Assembly (NCBI RefSeq): GCF_001747895.1 | Contig: NZ_LNNB01000028.1 | Span: 36,199-100,198, forward strand | Direction of reading: 5' to 3' | Length of the DNA: 64,000 nucleotides | Source of the DNA: Staphylococcus equorum | GTDB taxonomy: Bacteria > Bacillota > Bacilli > Staphylococcales > Staphylococcaceae | Shown: piece by piece, positions 24,489 to 32,141 of the stretch | Position numbering within the stretch: the first letter of the stretch is position 1 | Layout of the letters: the number at the start of each line of letters is the position of its first letter | The notes under the pieces: generated by a model | What the model was told of the DNA's origin: nothing | Database searches by the model: none | What the model saw: only the letters and a program-made list of their open reading frames with translations | Translations under genes and position numbers: made by a program

Positions 24489-24932
24489 ATGTCACGACTT
24501 GTCTTTCCAGTATTATTAATATTATTTGGTGTAGTTTATTTAGTATTAACAATTAATATACCAAAATCAAACATTGGAGACCCTAATAGTCCGATGTATT
24601 TTCCAATGTTAGTTGGTTTATTACTTCTTATAATGAGCATTGTTTATTTTTATCAAGAGTTTAAAAAACGTCACGAAGAATTCACAGCTTTTTCACAATT
24701 ACTAGAAAGAAAAACATTTATACGTATCGTTTTAACAATTATCTTAACAGTGATATACGCTTTAATATTCGAACGTCTTGGTTTTTTAATTTCAACAATT
24801 ATATTCTTAGGTGCGATTATGTTCTTAATTAATGGATATAAAAGATGGTTACAAAATATTTTAGTTACGGTGATTTTTTCTGGCATTGCATGGTACACAT
24901 TCGCACAATTATTGAATGTCAGTTTACCTTAA
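24489..24932 (+). CDS. TctB-family small membrane subunit
   Basis: 147 aa with four predicted transmembrane helices (VFPVLLILFGVVYLVLTI; FPMLVGLLLLIMSIVYF; a pair in the C-terminal half). Early SNIGDPNSPMYFPMLVGLLL matches the DUF1468/TctB pattern. It lies 12 bp after the receptor gene and 14 bp before the TctA gene. Confidence 0.85.
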   Translation: MSRLVFPVLLILFGVVYLVLTINIPKSNIGDPNSPMYFPMLVGLLLLIMSIVYFYQEFKKRHEEFTAFSQLLERKTFIRIVLTIILTVIYALIFERLGFLISTIIFLGAIMFLINGYKRWLQNILVTVIFSGIAWYTFAQLLNVSLP

Positions 24933-24946
24933 GGAGGGTGATTTAA

Positions 24947-26446
24947 ATGGGGATTGATGCAGGTAGTTTTTTAGAAGGATTATCAACTGCGTTTCATCCG
25001 ATGAACCTTTTATGGGTACTTATCGGTGGTTTTCTAGGTACAGTGGTAGGTATGTTACCTGGATTAGGACCTGCGACTGCGGTTGCAGTACTGATACCTG
25101 TGACATTCGGTATGGAACCAGTAAGTGCACTGATTTTAATGGTTTCAATTTATTACGGTGCCATGTATGGTGGATCAAGAAGTTCGATTTTATTAAATAC
25201 GCCAGGTGATGGATCAGCCATTGCAGCTACATTCGATGGTTATCCAATGACCAAAAAAGGAGAGGCTGGTAAAGCACTAACTATCTCAGCTATAGCTTCA
25301 TTAATTGGTGGTATTACTGCAGTGTTTGGTTTTATCATTTTAGCTAAGCCATTGTCTGCCTTTGCTTTAAAATTTGGCCCACAAGAATATTTTTTACTAT
25401 TCTTATTTACACTTTCAGCTATTGTAACTTTATCATCTGGGAAGATGGTCAAGGGGTTTATTGCCACGAGTATCGGTTTAATCATTAGTACGGTAGGTGT
25501 TGATTTACAAACAAGTATTTATCGTTTCACTTTTGACATTCCTCATTTAAGTGAAGGTATCAACTTCTTAGTAGTTATCATTGGTGTATATGCAGTAGCA
25601 GAAGTATTATATAATTATTTACATTTAGATGCATTGAAACCACCTAAAGCTGATGTAGGATCAATGAAATTATCAAAAGAAGATTGGAAACGAACAAGAG
25701 GTGCTATGTTTCGACAAAGTCCTATTGGATTTCTAATAGGTGTTTTACCAGGAGCTGGTGGCTCTATTGCGGCAATGTTAAGCTATTCAACCGAAAAACA
25801 AATATCTAAAAATGGTAAGAATTTTGGGAAAGGTCAAATAGAAGGTGTAGCTGCGCCAGAAGCTTCTAATAATGCTGCATCAGTAGGTGCTTTAATACCA
25901 TTATTAACGATGGGCGTGCCAGGATCAGGGACAACAGCTGTAATTTTAGGTGCGGTAGTTATGCTAGGCTTACAACCAGGGCCTTTATTATTTGCAAACG
26001 AACCTGAAACGATATGGACACTCGTTAATAGCATGTTTATCGGTAATATATTTTTAGTAATTTTAAACATTGCTTTAATAGGATTGTTATTAAAGATATT
26101 ACGTACACCGCCAAAAGTGTTATATCCAATTATTTTGGTGCTAGCGTTTATTGGTACATATACATTAGGTTATAGTATAACTGATTTCTATATTTTAATT
26201 ATTTTCGGTATTATTGGATTAGTTATGAAATTATTAGATTTTCCACTTGCACCTTTGATTTTGGCAGCAATTATAGGTTCAGATATGGAACAGAATTTCC
26301 GTAAAAGCTTAATAGTTAGTAATAATAATGTAGGAGATATATTTTTGGGATCCCCAATTAGTATCGTTTTATCGTTGATGACTATTTTAGCGTTGTTCTA
26401 TCCGCTGATTATAAATGGTTTCAAAAAATTAATGATAAAAAAATAA
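24947..26446 (+). CDS. TctA-family large membrane subunit
   Basis: 499 aa, about 11-12 transmembrane segments. GTVVGMLPGLGPATAVAVLIP near residue 35 and GFLIGVLPGAGGSIAAMLSY near residue 265 are the paired TctA signatures; YYGAMYGGSRSSILLNTPGD and LTMGVPGSGTTAVILGA are also typical. It forms the ion-driven carboxylate channel with TctB. No TctD/TctE two-component genes are adjacent, so control is probably by CcpA through the upstream cre. Confidence 0.92.
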   Translation: MGIDAGSFLEGLSTAFHPMNLLWVLIGGFLGTVVGMLPGLGPATAVAVLIPVTFGMEPVSALILMVSIYYGAMYGGSRSSILLNTPGDGSAIAATFDGYPMTKKGEAGKALTISAIASLIGGITAVFGFIILAKPLSAFALKFGPQEYFLLFLFTLSAIVTLSSGKMVKGFIATSIGLIISTVGVDLQTSIYRFTFDIPHLSEGINFLVVIIGVYAVAEVLYNYLHLDALKPPKADVGSMKLSKEDWKRTRGAMFRQSPIGFLIGVLPGAGGSIAAMLSYSTEKQISKNGKNFGKGQIEGVAAPEASNNAASVGALIPLLTMGVPGSGTTAVILGAVVMLGLQPGPLLFANEPETIWTLVNSMFIGNIFLVILNIALIGLLLKILRTPPKVLYPIILVLAFIGTYTLGYSITDFYILIIFGIIGLVMKLLDFPLAPLILAAIIGSDMEQNFRKSLIVSNNNVGDIFLGSPISIVLSLMTILALFYPLIINGFKKLMIKK

Positions 26447-26451
26447 CATAA

Positions 26452-26463
26452 TGAAACGTTTCA
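26452..26463. other. TGAAACGTTTCA palindrome just after the TctA gene
   Basis: A perfect 12-bp palindrome 6 bp past the stop codon, flanked by further partial symmetry (CATA / TATG). It has no T tract directly after it. Function unknown; it may be part of a 3' end hairpin or a protein-binding site. Confidence 0.45.
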
Positions 26464-26497
26464 ATATGTTTTATTATGAATACTTTCAAAACATAGA

Positions 26498-26534
26498 TAA
26501 ACCAAGTGCTTTTATAGCACTTGGTTTATTTTTT
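26498..26534 (+). terminator. Terminator of the TctCBA-type operon
   Basis: TAAACCAAGTGCT (26498-26510) pairs with AGCACTTGGTTTA (26516-26528), followed by a T run. Confidence 0.88.
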
Positions 26535-26600
26535 ATAGGTATTTTTTCTTGAGACAATCTTTGTTCAATAATAAAATTATTTTTGTTTAAATAAAGTCAG

Positions 26601-26722
26601 TGATTTGTGCCGACTCCGGAAGGAAAAGCACTAGCCGGAGACTACAGGGTGAGGTGTGCCCGCGGAAAGCGTGCACAAAAAATGCCAACAAAACAATAGA
26701 TTTTGTCGACACCCTGAAATCA
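26601..26722. repeat. GC-rich MITE-like intergenic element with terminal inverted repeats
   Basis: About 122 bp, clearly richer in G+C than its surroundings. The left end TGATTTGTGCCGAC is an imperfect inverted match of the right end, whose complement reads TGATTTCAGGGTGTCGAC. Internal structure includes ACTCCGG/CCGGAGA and a CCCGCGGAAAGCGTGCAC stretch. It has no reading frame of note. It resembles dispersed intergenic repeats of Gram-positive genomes, but copies cannot be counted from this window alone. Confidence 0.65.
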
Positions 26723-26736
26723 ATAATAAATAGTTA

Positions 26737-27654
26737 CTATTGAAGCATTTCTTTATATACTTTTTGGTTTTGATAAACAGTAGTTAGCAGAGGCGCATCT
26801 ATTTGGTATGATGCTGCTAAATGTAACAAATAACCTTGTAAATGATCTGCTTCAATATTTAATCCTTTTTCCATATCTCGTTGCATAGAAGTCTTGAAGT
26901 GATAAGATAATTGCGGCAGTGATTTCATATATTGATCGACGATATTATCCGAAATGGGCGCATTATGTGCACGCATAATTGAAGCGGCTTCGTTATATAG
27001 TGACTCAATAAAATCTACGCCTCCCACGCTATCACGAATTGGTCCAATTGGTGCATGCATGAGTGTAGTAAGACTTGATAGTACAGTGATCATTAAATAT
27101 TTATGCCACATACCTTGCTGGATATTTGAACTTAAAATAAATTCAGCCTTAGTATTTGAAAAAGCTTGAGCAATTTGTTCAGCACGTTCACTTTGATCAC
27201 CATTTAATTCACCAAAAAAGAGTTTGTCAAAAGGACTTGTATGAACGATTTCACCAACGGGGTTTAAAGTCGTTTCAATAACGCAATAACCACCCATAAT
27301 TTTATTTTCACCGAAAGTTGATTGTAACTTTGGTAGATGTGCGATTCCATTAAGTAATGGAATAATCACTGTACTGCCGTTAACAAATGGTGTTAAATCT
27401 TCAAGTGCATGTTCTAAATGATAAGACTTAGAAGACAAAAGTACTACGTCAAATGGTTTCACGCGGTCTTTTCTTGTAATAAGTTGAGGGTTGAAATGAT
27501 AGTCACCTTTTTCGCTATGAATAGATAGACCATTTCGTTCTAGATATGCTTTTCTTTTTGAACGTACTAGAAATGTAACGTTTTGACCACCTTCAGCTAG
27601 GCGACCACCAAAGTAACCACCGATACCACCTGCTCCTAAGACTAAAATTCTCAT
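26737..27654 (-). CDS. panE: 2-Dehydropantoate 2-reductase family protein
   Basis: 305 aa from 27654 (MRILVLGAGGIGGYFGGRLA), with GAGGAG about 9 bases upstream; the open frame continues to 27732, but that extension is hydrophilic and lacks a ribosome binding site. N-terminal Rossmann fold with GAGGIGGYFGG for NADPH, then GVDFIESLYNEAASIMRAH and a C-terminal helical domain of the ApbA/PanE family. It would reduce ketopantoate to pantoate for coenzyme A synthesis. Paralogues acting on other 2-keto acids exist, so the symbol is tentative. Confidence 0.75.
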   Translation of the reverse strand: MRILVLGAGGIGGYFGGRLAEGGQNVTFLVRSKRKAYLERNGLSIHSEKGDYHFNPQLITRKDRVKPFDVVLLSSKSYHLEHALEDLTPFVNGSTVIIPLLNGIAHLPKLQSTFGENKIMGGYCVIETTLNPVGEIVHTSPFDKLFFGELNGDQSERAEQIAQAFSNTKAEFILSSNIQQGMWHKYLMITVLSSLTTLMHAPIGPIRDSVGGVDFIESLYNEAASIMRAHNAPISDNIVDQYMKSLPQLSYHFKTSMQRDMEKGLNIEADHLQGYLLHLAASYQIDAPLLTTVYQNQKVYKEMLQ

Positions 27655-27906
27655 TATTATGCAACTCCTCATGTTATGTATTGTTTCTATCTCGTTAATG
27701 TATATATACCACTTCATAAAATTATTACGCATACTTTTATATATATTTTATATTATTATTGTAGATGTATATATTAAATTAAGGTATTATTCTTTCTTTA
27801 AACTCCTCAAATTATAAAGTTATTTATCAGAATGATTGTTGTTTCACATGGAACGAAAGTAAAAATATTTATGAAAACAAATGATTTAGAATTTTCTAAA
27901 AACTTA
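27655..27906. other. AT-rich spacer with divergent leaders
   Basis: About 250 bp with no supported gene. It holds the panE leader and, on its right, the promoter of the SAM riboswitch transcript. A parS-like 16-mer at 27840-27855 is discussed under rejected items. Confidence 0.5.
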
Positions 27907-27935
27907 TTGACTAATCATGAGCGCGATGCTAGGAT
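27907..27935 (+). promoter_or_regulatory. Promoter of the SAM riboswitch transcript
   Basis: TTGACT (27907-27912), 17-base spacer, TAGGAT (27930-27935). Transcription would begin near 27942, about 20 bases before the riboswitch. Confidence 0.65.
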
Positions 27936-27960
27936 TAAAACAATCAATTGCATATGATTT

Positions 27961-28068
27961 ACTCTTATCTAGAGTGGTGGAGGGATGTGCCCTATGAAGC
28001 CCAGCAACCGTCGTTTTTGAAATGGTGCTAATTCACAGAAAGTAATTTTACTTTCAAAGATGAGAGAA
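27961..28068 (+). ncRNA. SAM-I (S-box) riboswitch
   Basis: The conserved S-box core is visible in order: CTCTTATCTAGAGTGGTGGA, GGGATGTGCCCTATGAAGCC, CAGCAACC, a variable arm, AATGGTGCTAATTC, CAGA, then GATGAGAG, which pairs with the 5' CTCTTATC (one wobble) to close P1. An intrinsic terminator follows directly. When S-adenosylmethionine is high the terminator should form and shut off the downstream lipoprotein gene. Confidence 0.95.
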
Positions 28069-28073
28069 GGTGG

Positions 28074-28110
28074 ATACTTTCTCTTGAAAATGAAGAGAAA
28101 GTATTTTTTT
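28074..28110 (+). terminator. Riboswitch-controlled terminator
   Basis: ATACTTTCTCTT (28074-28085) pairs with AAGAGAAAGTAT (28093-28104), followed by a T run. Its left arm lies just after the P1 3' strand, the usual S-box expression platform arrangement. Confidence 0.88.
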
Positions 28111-28158
28111 ATACATAGCTTTAGTCGTAAAGTAAAACAAATTATAAGGAGAGATTTG

Positions 28159-28977
28159 ATGAAAAGGGTTATAAGTTTAGTTTCATTATTAGTATTAGTA
28201 GTTATATTGGCAGCATGCGGAAATTCAAAGGGCGAAGGTGAAGATAAAAAAATCACGATAGCAACATCTCCAGCACCACATGGCGAAGTGCTTAAACATG
28301 CTAAAAAAGCAATGAAAGAAGAAGGTTATGATTTAGAAATTAAGACGGTGAATGACTATAAAGTACCTAATAAATTATTGGATAAAGGCGATGTAGATGC
28401 AAACTTTTTCCAACATGTACCTTATCTGAAAGCTGAAAAAGAAGATCATAATTATAATATTGAAGAAGTAGGGAAAGTCTTAACTACGCCAATGGGTGTT
28501 TACAGTAAAAAATATAAAGATATTAAAGATATCCCTAAAGGATCAACGATTTATGTATCGAACAACCCTGCTGAAGAAGGACGCTTCTTATCATTTTTTG
28601 TTGATAAAGGCTTAATTAAAATTAAAAAAGGTGTAAATATTGAAGATGCAAAATTTGAGGATATTGTAGAAAATAAAAAAGATTTAAAATTTAATAACAA
28701 ACAAGGCGCTGAATTTTTACCTAAAACATATAACAGTAAAGAAGGCGCGGCAGTTATTATGAATTCTAACTATGCTATCGATAACGGTCTAACACCACAT
28801 AAAGATTCGATTGCAGTTGAGGATAAATCATCACCATTTGCAAATATAGTTGCCGTTCAAAAAGGACATAAAGATGATAAAAAATACCAAACGTTAATTA
28901 AAGTACTACAATCAAAAGATACACAAGACTTTATTAAAAAAGAATACGGTCAAGATGTCATTCCATATGAAAAATAA
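28159..28977 (+). CDS. MetQ/NlpA-family methionine-binding lipoprotein
   Basis: 272 aa from 28159 (AAGGAGAG 8 bases upstream); an upstream in-frame extension would run through the terminator and is rejected. Lipoprotein signal MKRVISLVSLLVLVVILAAC, Cys at residue 20. The mature protein has ITIATSPAPHGEVLKHAKKA, DANFFQHVPYLKAEK and FLPKTYNSKEGAAVIMNSNYA, all typical of MetQ. It sits behind a SAM riboswitch, which supports methionine or a methionine derivative as ligand. No metN ATPase or metI permease gene lies beside it, so it must use a transporter encoded elsewhere. Confidence 0.9.
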   Translation: MKRVISLVSLLVLVVILAACGNSKGEGEDKKITIATSPAPHGEVLKHAKKAMKEEGYDLEIKTVNDYKVPNKLLDKGDVDANFFQHVPYLKAEKEDHNYNIEEVGKVLTTPMGVYSKKYKDIKDIPKGSTIYVSNNPAEEGRFLSFFVDKGLIKIKKGVNIEDAKFEDIVENKKDLKFNNKQGAEFLPKTYNSKEGAAVIMNSNYAIDNGLTPHKDSIAVEDKSSPFANIVAVQKGHKDDKKYQTLIKVLQSKDTQDFIKKEYGQDVIPYEK

Positions 28978-28979
28978 GA

Positions 28980-29004
28980 TGTAACACAATGCGTTTGTTA
29001 CATT
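28980..29004 (+). terminator. Weak hairpin after the MetQ-like gene
   Basis: TGTAACA near 28981 pairs with TGTTACA near 28997, followed by TTTTATA. The short T tract suggests partial termination, so the dehydrogenase gene downstream may be partly cotranscribed. Confidence 0.5.
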
Positions 29005-29061
29005 TTATATAGTAGTTAAAAGTATCATATATTAATATTCTATAGATAAGGTAGGGATAAA

Positions 29062-29994
29062 ATGTCCAAAATAGGAATCATTGGACTTGGTAAAGTAGGA
29101 AGCCAAGTACTCACAGACGTCCAAAATTTAAATTTATTCTCAGATATTGTATTAATTGATACAGATACAGAAAGAGCAAGTGGTGAAGCACTGGATCATT
29201 TGCACACGCAAGGTTTACCGAATTCAACACACATCAATATTCGAGAAAGTAGTTATGAAGATTTAGCTAATGCATCATTCATTGTGATTACAGCGAGTGT
29301 GCCAACAGATCCTAATGAGGGCGATCGTGTATTACTAGCGAAAGGTAACAGAATTATGATTGAGGGAGTCATGAAACAAATTAATCAAGTGACACAAGAT
29401 GCGATTGTTATTGTAGTTTCCAATCCAGTGGATACAATTACTTATATGAGCAATGCATCTCAATATCCTTCTCATAAAATAATGGGTACTGGAACAGCTT
29501 TGGAAACATCTCGCTTTAAAACATTGATTGCGAAATATTACCAAGTTGACCCTAAGAATGTTGAAGCATTTGTGATTGGAGAACATGGACAACATGCAGT
29601 GCCAGTATGGAGTAAAGTTAGAATTTATGGCATGACATTAGATGAATTTGAACAATTGACGCATACGTTACCAATCGATAAAACACGTATAACTTCAGAA
29701 ATTGATCAGGTATCTATGGATGTGTTTTATAAAAAAGGATGGACAAATGTAGCGATATCGAAAGTAGTTAATTATTTAATACAAGCAATTGCATTAAACC
29801 AACAGACCATCATGCCGTTAACTTCAATAAGTAATGAATATGGTTTGAATGAGAGTGCCTTTAGTCTACCTACATTAGTGGGAAGTGAAGGTATTAAACA
29901 GAGGTTTGAAATTCAACTCAGTCAAACAGAAATTGAACAACTCAAAGTGGCACATCAATATATACAACAAACAATTAGTAAAGTAACAAACTAA
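29062..29994 (+). CDS. LDH/L-2-hydroxyacid dehydrogenase family protein
   Basis: 310 aa. NAD-binding IGIIGLGKVGSQVLTD with the following Asp (VLIDTD), catalytic IVVSNPVDTITYMSN and the active-site His in VIGEHGQHAVPVWS place it in the lactate/malate dehydrogenase superfamily. The substrate loop reads ASVPTDPNEGDR rather than the QKPGETR of true L-lactate dehydrogenases, and MGTGTALETSRF resembles L-2-hydroxyisocaproate dehydrogenases. I therefore prefer a branched-chain or methionine-derived 2-oxo acid reductase over plain L-lactate dehydrogenase. AGGTAGGGAT precedes the start. Confidence 0.75.
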   Translation: MSKIGIIGLGKVGSQVLTDVQNLNLFSDIVLIDTDTERASGEALDHLHTQGLPNSTHINIRESSYEDLANASFIVITASVPTDPNEGDRVLLAKGNRIMIEGVMKQINQVTQDAIVIVVSNPVDTITYMSNASQYPSHKIMGTGTALETSRFKTLIAKYYQVDPKNVEAFVIGEHGQHAVPVWSKVRIYGMTLDEFEQLTHTLPIDKTRITSEIDQVSMDVFYKKGWTNVAISKVVNYLIQAIALNQQTIMPLTSISNEYGLNESAFSLPTLVGSEGIKQRFEIQLSQTEIEQLKVAHQYIQQTISKVTN

Positions 29995-29999
29995 TAATT

Positions 30000-30042
30000 G
30001 AGAGATAGTAACGAATGACAATTTCAGTTGCTATCTCTTTTT
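30000..30042 (+). terminator. Terminator after the hydroxyacid dehydrogenase gene
   Basis: AGAGATAGTAAC pairs with GTTGCTATCTCT (one G-T wobble), followed by a T run. Confidence 0.8.
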
Positions 30043-30144
30043 TATTTAAAACAATAATTTACAGCAGAAATTAATGTAACGTTATGCAAACAGTGAACTC
30101 CTTGCTTATATAATGAGTTATAGCTACAATGTATTTGATATTAT

Positions 30145-30158
30145 AGGAAACGCTTACT
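30145..30158 (+). promoter_or_regulatory. cre-like site before the second PRD regulator
   Basis: AGGAAACGCTTACT fits the cre consensus except for the first base and lies 38 bp before the regulator start. Confidence 0.5.
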
Positions 30159-30196
30159 AATAAGGCGTGTAATAATGTGGAAAGTGCGGTGCAGCT

Positions 30197-32062
30197 ATGC
30201 AAGAAAGACATGCTAAACTTATTCGTTTAATATTAAATAATAACAATGATTATTTAAGTGCAAACGAAATAGCGAACTACTTGAATGTTTCCAACAGAAC
30301 TGTACGAAGTGATATTAAGTATATTAATAGCGAGTTAGTGGAAGAACTCATTGTTAGTGTAAAAGGTAGAGGATATAAAATGAATCGTACCTTATATAGT
30401 GTGGAACAATTGGCAGAAATCGTTACAGCATTTACGAATAAAGAAAGTGAAATACTGTTGAAATTAGGCTATCAGTTGCTAATGCATCAACAACCTATGA
30501 CCATTGATCAATTGGAAAACGACTTTGATTTAACAAAATCAGAAGTAAATGACTATTTAAATAGAATACAATCCTGGTGTACATCATTTGATATTAGTGT
30601 AAACATTACTAAGAAAAAAGGTATCACAGTTAATGGTAACGAAATGAATATAAGAAATGCAATTCTGCATTTAAATCAGCTCTCGACAAAAGACCAGACC
30701 GTAGAGCAATTCATTCTAAATGAAATACCGGAAGCACATATTCAAATGATATTTCAAATTATTAAAAGTAACTTAAGTGATTACCAAATACAAACTTCCG
30801 ATATTCGAATTCGACAATTGCTCATACATCTTATTATTATATTTAAAAGAAACAATGACGATGATGCTTCGTGGGTTATAGATGAAGAATCACAAATTAT
30901 AGCCCAGCATTGTATAGACGAAATAAATAAAAAATTAGCATATGGGTTAAGTGATGAAACTGCAAAATTGTTTTCATTTTTTATTAGTTACTATTTTAAT
31001 AAATACGATTTAGGCTTAGAAAAAGTGTTCGTTAAAAGTTACATCGATAGAATGATATATCAAATGGAAAAAAGTGTAGGAGTGAATTTTACCAAAGATA
31101 AAGCATTACGAGACAATGTTTATTCACATTTTAGTAGAACCTATTTACGCATTGCTAAAAATGTCTACATTAACAATCCATTAACTGAAGATATTAAAAA
31201 ACATTATCCTTTTGTTTTTAACACCTTATATGAAACTGTAAATCATCTGTCTAAAGACGCAAAAATAAATCTAGTAGAAGATGAAATTGCATTTTTAGCA
31301 TTACATTTTCAATCATCCATAGATCGTAACGAGAAAAATCATTTTAATATCGTAATTACTTGCTATTATGGTTTGGGTATTTCAAGTTTATTGGAAGCTA
31401 AGATAGCAAATTTAGATGATAGGATACACGTGATAGATACATTAAAGTTAGAAGATGTGTCACAGTATGATTTTTCAGGTGTCGATGCTTTAATTACGAC
31501 GCACTTTATAGATAAATCTCAGGTGCCAGATACATTGCAAGTAATGGAAGTTTCGCCACTATTTTCCAACGAAGATGCTAATAAAATTCAATCCTTTATA
31601 CGCCATAAGCAAAATCCTGTGCTAAACCAGGATGAATTAGCAGCCATTCAATTTGATGTACACTCAGACAAACAAGAGTTAACAGAAGCATCCTATGTAT
31701 TTGAACAGGCGCAAATTATTTTTAGAGACAACCATTCAGTTACCGAAAAATATATTCAAAGTGCTTTAGAAAGAGAAAAATTTTCTTCTACTTTTATAGG
31801 AAAGGGTATTAGTATTCCCCATGGCGACCCTGAAAAGGTACTGAAATCACACGTGGTAATTTTTAAAAATATGCAAGGTTTTGGCTGGAAACAAAATAGG
31901 GCGAAATTAGTCTTTTTCTTAGCAATAGCAGAACAAGATATTCCAGTTATGAAAAAAATCATTCATACGATAGCCAATTTAACTGAAAATGATGTAGATC
32001 AGTTGCTAGTGCTTGAAGATCAAATTTTAAAAGATAAAGTAATTCAGTTAGTGAAAGAATAA
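30197..32062 (+). CDS. PRD-containing regulator of the fructose-family PTS operon
   Basis: 621 aa. N-terminal HTH (YLSANEIANYLNVSNRTVRS), a second HTH-like region, two PRDs (about residues 170-390; IAFLALHFQSSIDR closes the second), an EIIB-like segment VITCYYGLGISSLLEAKI and a C-terminal EIIA-fructose-like domain with GKGISIPHGDPEKVLKSHV. This is the ManR/MtlR class. The PTS gene follows 80 bp later, then manA, so it should activate mannose or fructose uptake genes. The ribosome binding site (GTGCGGTGC) is weak. Confidence 0.85.
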   Translation: MQERHAKLIRLILNNNNDYLSANEIANYLNVSNRTVRSDIKYINSELVEELIVSVKGRGYKMNRTLYSVEQLAEIVTAFTNKESEILLKLGYQLLMHQQPMTIDQLENDFDLTKSEVNDYLNRIQSWCTSFDISVNITKKKGITVNGNEMNIRNAILHLNQLSTKDQTVEQFILNEIPEAHIQMIFQIIKSNLSDYQIQTSDIRIRQLLIHLIIIFKRNNDDDASWVIDEESQIIAQHCIDEINKKLAYGLSDETAKLFSFFISYYFNKYDLGLEKVFVKSYIDRMIYQMEKSVGVNFTKDKALRDNVYSHFSRTYLRIAKNVYINNPLTEDIKKHYPFVFNTLYETVNHLSKDAKINLVEDEIAFLALHFQSSIDRNEKNHFNIVITCYYGLGISSLLEAKIANLDDRIHVIDTLKLEDVSQYDFSGVDALITTHFIDKSQVPDTLQVMEVSPLFSNEDANKIQSFIRHKQNPVLNQDELAAIQFDVHSDKQELTEASYVFEQAQIIFRDNHSVTEKYIQSALEREKFSSTFIGKGISIPHGDPEKVLKSHVVIFKNMQGFGWKQNRAKLVFFLAIAEQDIPVMKKIIHTIANLTENDVDQLLVLEDQILKDKVIQLVKE

Positions 32063-32102
32063 TTGCCACTACCAACGGCAATTATTCTTTTTTATATGCT
32101 TG

Positions 32103-32116
32103 TGAATGCGTTTACA
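32103..32116 (-). promoter_or_regulatory. cre-like site before the fructose-family PTS gene
   Basis: The minus strand reads TGTAAACGCATTCA, fitting TGNAANCGNWNNCA. It ends 26 bp before the PTS start, so the PTS-manA unit may be repressed separately from its regulator gene. Confidence 0.6.
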
Positions 32117-32141
32117 ATTATAAGTAAGGAGGATGAACGTT

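Noticed and set aside
27840..27855. TGTTTCACATGGAACG, resembling the ParB site parS (TGTTTCACGTGAAACA)
   Set aside because: Three mismatches, including the central CG dyad, and no origin-proximal genes around. Not enough to call a parS.
28060..28158. Upstream in-frame extension of the MetQ-like lipoprotein
   Set aside because: It starts inside the riboswitch and runs through the terminator; the lipoprotein signal and ribosome binding site fit the start at 28159.
29062..29994. Calling the dehydrogenase a standard L-lactate dehydrogenase (ldh)
   Set aside because: The substrate-specificity loop lacks the usual QKPGETR pattern, so a plain L-lactate dehydrogenase label would overstate the evidence.
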